A stretch of 41,869 nt of DNA from Glomus cerebriforme (lineage: Eukaryota > Glomeromycota > Glomeromycetes > Glomerales > Glomeraceae). The notes beneath the pieces were generated by a model. The model was not told where the DNA came from and did not search any database. It saw only the letters and a program-made list of their open reading frames with translations. Location: assembly GCA_003550305.1 (NCBI GenBank), contig QKYT01000129.1, forward strand, positions 7,772 to 49,640. Reading direction: 5' to 3'. Made by a program: the position numbers and the translations under genes. Shown here one piece after another: positions 34,006 through 41,869 of this stretch. Position 1 is the first letter of the stretch. Each line of letters begins with the position of its first letter.

Positions 34006-34332
34006 AAAAACTACGCCACAAAATCGAGTATTTATTGGATTTATTGCCGAAAAGACATAAAAAAAACCTATTAAAACATAAAAAACCTATAAGCTCTAAA
34101 TATTATAAATATCTTTATTAAGAAGTATTAAATTATACAGCAAAATTAAAAAATTTTTCGTTAGCTTTATTATCGAATGTAAAGAAATTCTTAAAATGTT
34201 GAATATTTTCCTCTAATAATTAAAATATAAAGTATCTCTAGTTTTATATATTCATAAAAAGATCATATTAAACCAATAAAGATTTATAAACTGTTTAAAT
34301 GATTATTTTCTAAAAAATTAGAATACATCACA

Positions 34333-34678
34333 TCTATATAATAAAAAAATCTATATAATAAAAAAATTCCTGTGGAACCTAACGTTTAGACTTTAGATTA
34401 GCCTGTATAAATAGTCTTTAAATTGTGCGGATCCGTGCCTGATCTATACTTAAAAGTTAAGAACTTTTGATTGGAAATTTATGTTAATACTTAAAAGTTA
34501 AGATCTTTTGATTGGCAAATTTATGTTAATACTTAAAAGTTAAGACCTTTTGATCGGTAATTGACATTTTACTAGTACTATTATTGGCATAAACACATAA
34601 ATTATATAAATTTATTACATCTCTCTTAACTTGATAGGCAAGTCCTATTCCCGGCGCAGCGCGACGGGTTACGCCTAG
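34333..34678 (+). mobile_element. Short non-autonomous Helitron
   Basis: The 3' end shows the Helitron signature: a GC-rich hairpin at 34650-34668 (CCCGGCGC-AGC-GCGACGGG, stem of eight with one mismatch), 6 bases, then CTAG (34675-34678) followed by T. The 5' end starts TCTATATAATA after an A, at 34350, with a tandem copy of this 17-bp start at 34333. No target duplication is expected for this class. The element is about 330 bp and carries no helicase. It contains a three-unit 41-bp repeat. Confidence 0.75.
34447..34560. repeat. 41-bp tandem repeat inside the Helitron
   Basis: Three units start TACTTAAAAGTTAAGA at 34447, 34488 and 34530. Each contains a small palindrome (AAAAG near CTTTT) followed by GAT(T/C)GG. 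Units differ by single bases and one insertion. Confidence 0.8.
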
Positions 34679-34745
34679 TATATAATAAAAAAATTCCTGT
34701 GGAACCTAACGTTTAGATTAGCCTGTATAAATAGTCTTGAACAAA
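34679..34745 (+). mobile_element. 5' end of a second Helitron copy, joined head-to-tail
   Basis: Directly after the CTAG of the first copy comes TATATAATAAAAAAATTCCT and then the same GTGGAACCTAACGTTTAG and ATTAGCCTGTATAAATAGTC as at 34353-34417, lacking only the initial TC and a short internal duplication. Similarity stops at about 34740. It is either a truncated tandem insertion or a remnant of a multi-copy product. Confidence 0.7.
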
Positions 34746-35175
34746 TATATGATAATCTAGAATAAATAGTAATTTAATATTAATAAATATTAATAAATAT
34801 TTTTATTGAGATCAAAAAGATCAAAATCACATGAAAAAATAATAATTAATTAATTAATCATATTACACTATTATGCAAACTAAAAAATCTTTATTATGTA
34901 TTCATGTGATTTGATCATTAGAAAAAAACGCCAGATTTGCATTACAAGATGAAAATATTCAAGTCATCAATACGTCACTTCTTTTGCATCTTTTGCATAG
35001 ACAATTATTAACACTAAGCCACATTCATAATTTTTCTCACACTCTCAATCTCAGGATTAAAACTTTCAATTTCACTATTATTAATATTTCATGTAAATAA
35101 ACAAATTATCATTAATTTATATCAGACGTCAATAAAACCGAAATATATATAATATATATTCACTTCTCGCTCATC
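34746..35175. other. Upstream flank of the BTB pseudogene
   Basis: AT-rich sequence with a TATATATAATATATAT stretch at about 35145-35160, only some 15-30 bp before the ATG of the BTB pseudogene. It may be its old promoter. Nothing else was seen. Confidence 0.3.
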
Positions 35176-35790
35176 ATGTCTGCAGAATTTTATGAAGAAA
35201 TTACTAATAATTATAAAAAACTTTATAAAAACTAAAGATTGCGATGTAAAAATTTATGCTAGATAGTGAAAAACCAAACATAAAAGAATATGTTCATTTA
35301 TATTAAAAACGTAATCTGTATTGCAAAATATTATATTGAAAAAAAATGGTTATTTTATTTTAAATTTAATTTATTTTTCTTATTGAATTATTTATTTAAA
35401 GATTCAAAATTTTATTCTAAATATTATTTTCCTTTTAATAAAATTTACAGTTATAAACATTATGGAAGTACTGATTTGACAAAAATACAATCTCGTGAGA
35501 TATTAAATCTCTTATTATCATCAGACGAATTTGGACTTCAATTTTTAGTTACCTATATCCAAGATACCTTGATTAAAAATCAGTATCAAAAAATTTTTTG
35601 AAATCGTTAAATTAACTTATCAAAAAAAAAGGCTCTTAATAAGTTATGGAATTTATGTATTCAAGAAATCTGTTGCAGTCCTGATCATTCATTCAAATCT
35701 GCTAAATTTCTTACCTTCACATGTCAAAAATTTGAGTATTCAAGATGCTTTAAATTCTTTAAAGAATAATTTAAGTCAGGTTAGTATTAA
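35176..35790 (+). pseudogene. BTB-domain protein pseudogene
   Basis: It begins MSAEFYEEITNNYKKLYK and then shifts frame: KTKDCDVKIYA, a stop pair, FILKT (the BTB core), later STDLTKIQSREILNLLLSSD and FGLQFLVTYIQDTLIKN (end of BTB and BACK-like start). The last part is LWNLCIQEICCSPDHSFKSA. This order is that of BTB/BACK proteins, which usually serve as CUL3 adaptors. Several stops and shifts make it non-functional. It runs into the hAT transposase relic. Confidence 0.65.
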
Positions 35791-36479
35791 ATATTTTTTT
35801 CTAAATTTGGTTTGTAAGCAATTATTAAATATATTTGTTTTTTATAATATAGATAAGACAACTAACTAATTGCAAAAATTCGCGTATCACCAAAGATGTG
35901 TGAAAAATGCAAATTTTATAATATTAATATCTAAAACCTATTTTAGATGTTTCAACTAGATGGAATTCTACATATGACATCATTGAAATAGCACTTATAT
36001 TAAAAGAAGTAAATATATTATTTTTATAATTTATTCTTATAAACTGTAATTCATAAATTTTTTAATTTTTAATTTTTAATTATTTTTAGGCACTTATTTT
36101 TACTGCAGCTTCTGATAAAGATCTCAAAAATCATATAATTGTCTTAATTAATCAAAAATTTCTTGGAAATAATGATATAAATATTCAACATTATCTGCAA
36201 CAATTTCTTGCTTATGTAATGAACTAATAGATCATACTAAAGAAATATGAAGAAGATCAAGAAAGATGCGAATTCAGAATTATTATCATCATTAAAAGAA
36301 TTTCTTAAAGCAGCAGCTAAGGATTGTAAAAAAAATTATTACAATATTATAACAAAACTGATAGTGCTTATTTAATTGTTACTATATTGGATCCAAGATT
36401 TAGAATGAATTATTATGAAGAAAATGAATTACCATGAACGAATCAAATAATGTTCTGAATATCTAATTTGGACCTCATC

Positions 36480-36775
36480 TAACTTTCTTCATTCACTCAC
36501 TCCTGCTCAATGGCATATTGCTCACCAATCCCCAAGCCTAAAGAATGGGAATGTAACTTAAATAATACTCGTCCAATTACCCTACTAGAAATGACACGAA
36601 AAGCTTTTGTTAGATTAATTAACAATTGCTTAGCAAAAATCATGGTTAATCATAAAATTCTGAAAGGTAATCAATTTGCAAGCTTACCCGGCTCTTCCAC
36701 ATTCGAACCATTATAAATAATTAATGAAATTATTCATCGAAATATATTTGCCAATCATCATTGACCTGGAAGACA
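36480..36775 (+). pseudogene. LINE reverse-transcriptase fragment inserted in the hAT relic
   Basis: The open frame at 36510-36716 reads CSPIPKPKEWECNLNNTRPI, then TLLEMTRKAFVRLINN and HKILKGNQFASLPGSSTFEP. It aligns with the reverse-transcriptase part of the LINE at the left edge (RPITLIETTRK, HNILKGKNY) but is clearly a different subfamily. It ends before the catalytic Asp. It lies between the two halves of the hAT transposase relic, so it arrived later or by rearrangement. Confidence 0.8.
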
Positions 36776-37200
36776 TGATGAAATTGAGGAATATATACTG
36801 TATGGTCATGGACCCGCCACCAGAATTTTTTCATAGTTTAGATAGATTTTTTATTTTTCCATCAGTTCAAAGGTAGCCATACCTAACCTATTTTTCCTTA
36901 ATTAGCCATAAGAAGTTCATTATCTTCTCAGGGGATCAGGAGGCTCAGCTAAAGTAATTTAGTTCATAGTTATAATTTTATTGTAACACTTGTAGCAAAC
37001 CTTCATCTATTCAAACCATAGTAGAATATTAGATTTATTATTAGATAATTTTAAATTTTGTCTCAGTTACAGCTTGTGTATTTTTTTAGGTAAAAGGTTC
37101 AGACATATTAGTCTGGGCAGGCGTGTACTGAAATTCAAAGAATCTAATTAAATACTGTAGAGTATGTCAACTCCATTCATTTAGTGGGTAGTCTCAAAAG
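36776..37200. other. Unassigned insert between the hAT halves
   Basis: Sequence with a few less AT-rich words (GTCATGGACCCGCCACCAGA at 36804) and no open frame. It may be the untranslated end of the inserted LINE fragment or another element. Confidence 0.3.
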
Positions 37201-37600
37201 GATATTCTTAAATATTTATATAGGGATAGGGTTAATGGAATTAAAAGCAAAAAACTAAAAACTAAAATTATATTAATACTTATAGATTTTTGGATGTTTA
37301 TAATCTTTATTATTCACCTTCAAGATCACTTTCTATAAATTTAAATAGAAATAAAAATCTATTACTAAAAGATTATTTAAACGTCAACATATTAATGAAA
37401 TTGATAAATTTCAATTATATAATTTATCACCAGTATCCACCAAATACTGATCCTCTTAAATTTTGAAATTTAATGAAAATCAATATTCCAGACTTGCTAA
37501 TATGGCAAGAGATTTTTAGCAATTCCTTCTATAATATTTCTTCAGAGCAGTGTTTCTCAGTAAGCAAATACTTAATTATTAATTTCAAAGAATTAATATT

Positions 37601-38509
37601 TTTGGCATTACAATTAGTAATTTAGTATTATGATTTATGAATCATATTGTGACTTTTTTAATATTAAAATGATTACTGCTTATAGTAGAGTTCTCCTATC
37701 CATCAATTAATATTTTAAAATAATTAAATGTTGTTTATTTTCATCATTACCTCTTGAATATTTTTATATTCTTTAAAAATTCTTTTATAGATATTGCCAT
37801 TTATTAAATATAAATTAAGTAAAATACAAATGTATTTTTATTGTTCAAATACTTAACTTCTCATTAAATGTATATGTAATAAAAGTGTAAATGATAATAT
37901 TAATTACAGTTAATATCATAATGAAATTATTTAAATTGGTTTACATAGATTTTTTATTTTGTGTCCACTACATGATTATGATAAATAAGAGGCTTAAATT
38001 CCTGAAAAAAATAAACCTTTCTGGTTATAAATTTGTACTAAATTTAAATTAAATTTACGAATCAAACTATTAACTTCATTTAAAAAAAATGACTTTGTTC
38101 TTTATCATGGAACATAAATAAAACATCCATTTCAATAAGAATAGTGTCAATGAAAATCATAAAATTTATTTTACCCTATTAAAAACTTTTAATAAAATGT
38201 TTGATACAACCAAATTTAAAATACATAATTTTATTTTAATAATATGCTTCTAACAAATCAAAAATTTGATCAATAGATCATGAGATAATAAGCTGCAATG
38301 CAAACTTAAAGTATTTTATGTATTATTGTCCGGAGGTGTCACACCACATAAATAGCCAATAGGGTATAACCAACAATAACAGGTATAACATGTGTTTTGT
38401 AATATTTTTAATGTTTTACACTTTTTATTGATATTTTTAATTTTACTTTTAATTTTACTGTTACCGTGATGGTGTGACTCACTCACACATCACTACATCA
38501 GACTTATGG
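37601..38509. other. Intergenic region with weak inverted repeat
   Basis: AT-rich DNA. GGTGTCACACCAC (38334) and GATGGTGTGACTCAC (38469) form a short imperfect inverted pair enclosing about 120 bp, a possible small MITE without a clear target duplication. No gene seen. Confidence 0.3.
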
Positions 38510-38914
38510 GAAATTAACAGAATGTACAGTACATAAAGACAATGACCAGCCTGATAAACAAGTGATTGATCTCTTCACAATTTCAGTAAGTTTCTTTCTG
38601 TGTTATTTCTGTTATGTCGTATAATTCAACTAGGATCCTAATTTTTTTTCAGCTCATATTGCATAAATATTTCAAGTGTGAACCTGGTGACTGGAATATT
38701 ATGGATTTCCTTAATGAGTGTGAAATGGAATTATTCAGAGATAAAATAGGTCACTATCTTACGTCTTGAGACTATAATAGATTCTGGTAAAGATACCAAA
38801 AGATGTAAATGAGCACAATTTCTTCATGATCAATATAAAAAGGCAAGTACTGTCTGTACAAGAGCTTTTATTTTAAATCAGTGAATTGGTGACATGGCAG
38901 GACTTTTAAAGCTC

Positions 38915-39075
38915 TCTGCCATTCAAGTCTCTAGGCTAAGCCATAAAGCTAGTTTAGGGCGCAGATAACCTCTACGCTTATCTGACCTTAAGTCTTTAAG
39001 CCAACCTAATGCTAGCCCCATTAGGACGCAGACAACCTCTATGCTTATCTGACGTCAAGCCTCTAAACTGATCTG
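38915..39075. repeat. GC-richer tandem repeat in a putative intron
   Basis: Related segments of about 74 bp contain TTAGGGCGCAGATAACCTCT, ACGCTTATCTGAC and AAGTCTTTAAGCC, then the same with TTAGGACGCAGACAACCTCT and ATGCTTATCTGAC. A third, more diverged start precedes them. CAGATA and TATCTG form a small hairpin inside the unit. Confidence 0.65.
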
Positions 39076-39782
39076 ATGGAATGAAATCGATAGAAACTAA
39101 GAACACTTCAATTAAGAATTTAGCTAATTATTTGTCTTTTTGAACAGGGTGAATGGCCTGATTATTGGGTGTCAAGAGAATGGAAAAAAATATGTGAAAA
39201 AGATATTGCTAGACCCTCGATTCATCTTCATAATCCAACCTTTATAGGAAACCCTCTTATAGGCAATACTAGAAGTGTTTATGGTAGATCTTTTTTTAAA
39301 ATATCCAAAAGAAATAAAGAGGAAGATCAAAAGGAGGTATAATATACTCATTTTATTTAGAAATTAGAGAATTAACAGAAACTTATCATCTTGTTTTTTA
39401 ATATTTAGTGTGACCATAAACAGAAAACAAAACATACAAAATTGATCATTATTTTCCATGTATTCCACATGAAACTCAACATGAACAACAACCAAATGTC
39501 AACAATGATAATAAGTCCACTTTGGTGCCATTGGATGATAAGCAGTATTATCAGCTGATGCACTATCGCATAACCCAATGGCAAAAAATTTGATAACTGA
39601 ACTTCCTAGGGTAACTGAACATCAAAATAAAATACTTGTTGATATTGAAAATAATCCTTCCCTGGAGGAAAGTGAGAAAAGTGATTTCATTTGTCAATTG
39701 ATGATATTCCATGTGGATTAACCTTTGAAAATGAAAATTCAGCTGATGATTTTTATATAGGAGAAATTAATGTGTCTTCACT

Positions 39783-40013
39783 GTTCCAAATAAGGTTGCC
39801 TGCCTAAACCTCTTCAAAATCTTATGATTAGTTTCATCAAAATTTTACTATAGATTTATTATAGTTTCGGCAGGGTTTTGGCAGTTTCGCTTTTCTCCAG
39901 AGTTTTGCCAGTTTTTTAATATAACTTTAATATAGTTTCAGCAGAATTTCACTTTTCAGCAAAATGCCATCTTGCCTAAACCCCTAGTTTCGACAAGCAA
40001 CCTTAGTTCCAAA
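39783..40013. mobile_element. 215-bp hAT-type MITE with 8-bp target duplication
   Basis: The element (39791-40005) has inverted ends TAAGGTTGCCTG and CAAGCAACCTTA (one mismatch in 12). It is bracketed by the exact direct repeat GTTCCAAA at 39783-39790 and 40006-40013. It has no coding capacity. Internally GTTTCGGCAG and GTTTCAGCAG repeat. It lies within the exon of the decayed gene, between NVSSLFQ and the following coding part, so it landed in what was once coding sequence. Confidence 0.85.
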
Positions 40014-41100
40014 ATTATCAAAATCAGTCATTAAAGCTTGCAAGGGATAATGTCAAATCAAATATTCATGAAATATTGTCCTTGTCATCAATTTTATTGC
40101 TCTCTTCTAACTCACATTCAACACTCATGATTGATCTTTTTGGATCATCTTTACTTGATGAAATTCATAAAGAAATCATGCTGATGTAACAAATTGCATT
40201 GGATTCTAAATCTGAATCAAAATTTAGGGAAGCAATCAAAAAAGCAAATAAAAATTCACATGTTGTGCAATAGATTGGCTTTCTATAGAGCTTATAAACA
40301 ATTGAATTTAAAGAACTTTGGCTCTGTTATATTAAAAGGATTAGAGACATTACCCGCTGATAAAATCAGAAATGAACCCAGTGAAACATCACTTATTACT
40401 AATCACTTAGACTATATTATAAAAGGCATTTTTCATGACCCTGATAAATATATCATTCAATGGCCAAATATGGCATTGGATGAGAGCATGTCAAGAAAAT
40501 TCGAAGGAAGGACAAAACAACCAAGAATTTGTTGTCTCAGTTATTTATCAACTTCAAACAGTTGCTGATATTGTTATAGGGAAGATCAGCCCTCCGTCTC
40601 AAAGAACTAATGTTTACAAAAACTGCAATGATCTAATATGACTCAGTGTCTTCTTGATAGACTGTGTGGATTTTGCTATAGACAAGGGTGTCAAAATCAA
40701 TGTAATTAGTTTTCAATGTGTCAGTAAGGAAATCAATATAAAGTATTTTTTTTCATCTATGAAATTCCTATTAATCACGTTACTGACACTTCATTATATA
40801 GACCATATGGTCGACTTTTATGTAACTAATCTTGTTAAAGAGATGTACGTTATGGTCCATATTGGACAAGTTTCTGTTCCAGCATCATTAAAAGAGTTGC
40901 TTTTCTTTGTTGATAATATATAAGTATTTTTAGGTATAAAAGAGGTTTTTATAAAATCATTTGATACATTTTACAATAAGCTTCACAATTCTAGTTTATC
41001 ACCAGAAAATGCAAAATTCAAATGGGATACCCTTGTCATACTAAAATTCAACAAGCTTGTAAGTAGAACATGAGACTGCTATAGAAGCTGTCCATTCTAA

Positions 41101-41698
41101 TATGGACATTTTAAATGATTGATAAATTTTTAGCAACTTGTGAACCAATCATCATTTTTATATTTTTTAACATGTGCATGATTTATTCTTGTTTATGTTA
41201 TCATATGTTGTCAGAAAATAATAATACATGTAATAAAAATATAATTGTGTTGCTTTTTTATAATGAACATATTTTTGGATCCTTGGCGAAAGTGAACAAT
41301 TGTTTACATGCATGATTTTGAATTCCTATATGTGGTGTATAGTTTTATAGATAATGTCATCAGAACTGTCTTCTAAGCGATGCAAAAATGAATTTAAAAA
41401 ATAGTTGTTATCGAGCCATTAGCCAAAAAATGGTACCATGTGAATTGATGCACAGTACAATATTGGGAAAATTCTTGCTGAAGGAATAGGAGCTGTGCAA
41501 CGTGCGAATCGCAATTTATTATATTTTATTTATTTTATTTATCATGTTAGTACATCTAACTACGTAGTTTTTCTTTTCTTATTAATTCAATTGAGTACAG
41601 ATACGAAAAATGTGGTTTGTAACCCAATTTATAATTTAGATAGAATAAAATCAATTTAGTGGCTAAGAGCTATTGATGTTATTGAGATAACGCCTTAC
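41101..41698. other. No gene recognised
   Basis: Open frames here are short and of random, hydrophobic composition. A stretch around 41454-41510 (NIGKILAEGIGAVQRANR) looks mildly protein-like on the plus strand but has no context. Confidence 0.35.
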
Positions 41699-41869
41699 TT
41701 CTGATAATGATGTTAATCCATAAATAGTAGAATTAGAAGCACAAAAAATACTTCCAAATGCACTATTACTTATTGATTTTATATTTTTAAAGTCTAAATA
41801 TTTATAATATTTAATATGTTCATTAGAAATTGAATTTTCTAACCAATCAATATAATAATTTAAATCTTT
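41699..41869 (-). CDS. Protein kinase N-lobe, partial, probably degenerate
   Basis: Entering from the right edge on the minus strand, the open frame reads YYIDWLENSISNEHIKYYKY, then LDFKNIKSISNSAFGSIFCA and STIYGLTSLSE, then a donor GTAAGG at 41698. In TKL-like kinases of Glomeromycotina this is the start of the kinase domain with its preceding linker. The glycine loop is reduced to one Gly (SNSAFGS) and the strand that should carry the ATP-binding Lys has Thr (YGLTSL). It is either a pseudokinase or a decaying copy. The next exon is not found to the left, which favours decay. Confidence 0.55.

Larger units (their letters stand above)
35855..37600 (+). pseudogene. hAT transposase pseudogene, split by other insertions
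   Basis: The plus strand gives KPILDVSTRWNSTYDIIEIA (35934-35995), the well-known conserved block of hAT transposases, then a possible intron to 36089 and ALIFTAASDKDLKN. YLIVTILDPRFRMNYYEE at about 36370-36430 is the block before the C-terminal domain. After an interruption (about 36440-37200) the C-terminal dimerisation region appears: NEIDKFQLYNLSP (37405-37445), SRLANMARDF (37490-37520) and, in a shifted frame, SSEQCFSVSK (about 37540-37570). Many stops and shifts. By family knowledge this enzyme cuts and pastes elements with 8-bp duplications, as in the two MITEs of this window, but a direct pairing cannot be shown. Confidence 0.7.
38510..41100 (+). pseudogene. Decayed multi-exon gene of unknown function
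   Basis: Successive plus-strand protein-like pieces look like exons of one gene: LILHKYFKCEPGDWNIMDFL (38653-38760), AQFLHDQYKK (to 38837), GEWPDYWVSREWKKICEKD to about 39339 followed by a plausible GT donor, then PLDDKQYYQ, VTEHQNKILVDIE, SADDFYIGEINVSSLFQ (39740-39790), LETLPADKIRNEPSETSLIT (40350-40410), VSVIYQLQTVADIVIGKISP (40530-40600), YKNCNDLI, VDFYVTNLVK, MVHIGQVSVPASLKEL (40850-40905) and VFIKSFDTFYNKL. Stops and frame changes abound and a MITE interrupts an exon. It resembles a multi-copy family of uncharacterised Glomeromycotina proteins as I recall it; this is unverified. No catalytic motif is certain. Confidence 0.5.

Noticed and set aside
41115..41315. 66-codon plus-strand frame rich in Phe, Cys and Ile
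   Set aside because: Composition is what AT-rich random sequence gives; no domain, splice site or neighbour supports it.

Overview
The window is very AT-rich eukaryotic DNA with short spliced introns (59-98 bp, GT-AG plus one GC-AG), LRR-type F-box proteins, sacsin-like and BTB proteins, kinase remnants and dense transposon debris. This matches the style of an arbuscular mycorrhizal fungus genome (Glomeromycotina, Rhizophagus-like). The assignment is inferred from protein style and composition; no database was consulted.

Layout. 1-4360: a minus-strand LINE (ORF1 with coiled coil, RRM-like folds and two zinc knuckles; ORF2 with APE-type endonuclease and the start of the reverse transcriptase), cut by the left edge, carrying scattered single Ns, frameshifts and stops. 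4703-4972: a small minus-strand coding relic. 5790-12739: the main gene, an 11-exon minus-strand gene whose exons join in frame to 2061 codons and encode a protein with two sacsin/Hsp90-type ATPase-like modules, an acidic linker and a C-terminal BTB domain. 12740-15600: no gene seen. 15600-17330: nested repeats, with a non-autonomous hAT element (12-bp inverted ends, exact 8-bp target duplication) in an AT minisatellite, then a 699-bp inverted-repeat element filled with palindromic units, then a 105-bp hairpin. 17323-17730: a helicase relic; 17928-18270: a minisatellite.

19912-21378 is an intact single-exon F-box/LRR gene (minus). A close paralogue at 31917-33395 is interrupted by one in-frame stop, and a decayed 3' piece of a third copy lies at 33790-34005. 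Between them are a kinase relic (23160-23590, minus), a BTB-family relic (24240-24520, plus), a duplicated 130-bp repeat, a 20-bp minisatellite (28893-29010) and a 574-bp inverted-repeat element with a GC-richer core (30273-30846).

34333-34745 holds a short non-autonomous Helitron with a 3' hairpin and CTAG end, followed head-to-tail by the 5' end of a second copy. 35176-37600 is a graveyard: a BTB pseudogene, then a hAT transposase pseudogene split by a LINE reverse-transcriptase fragment. 38510-41100 is a decayed multi-exon plus-strand gene of unknown function whose exon is interrupted by a 215-bp hAT-type MITE with an exact 8-bp target duplication. The right edge carries the start of a protein-kinase domain on the minus strand.

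Only two genes look functional, the sacsin-BTB gene and the F-box gene at 19912-21378. By family knowledge both point to protein quality control or ubiquitin targeting: BTB proteins commonly act as CUL3 adaptors, F-box proteins as SCF adaptors, and sacsin modules as Hsp90-like chaperone domains. Everything else is mostly mobile-element or dead-gene material.
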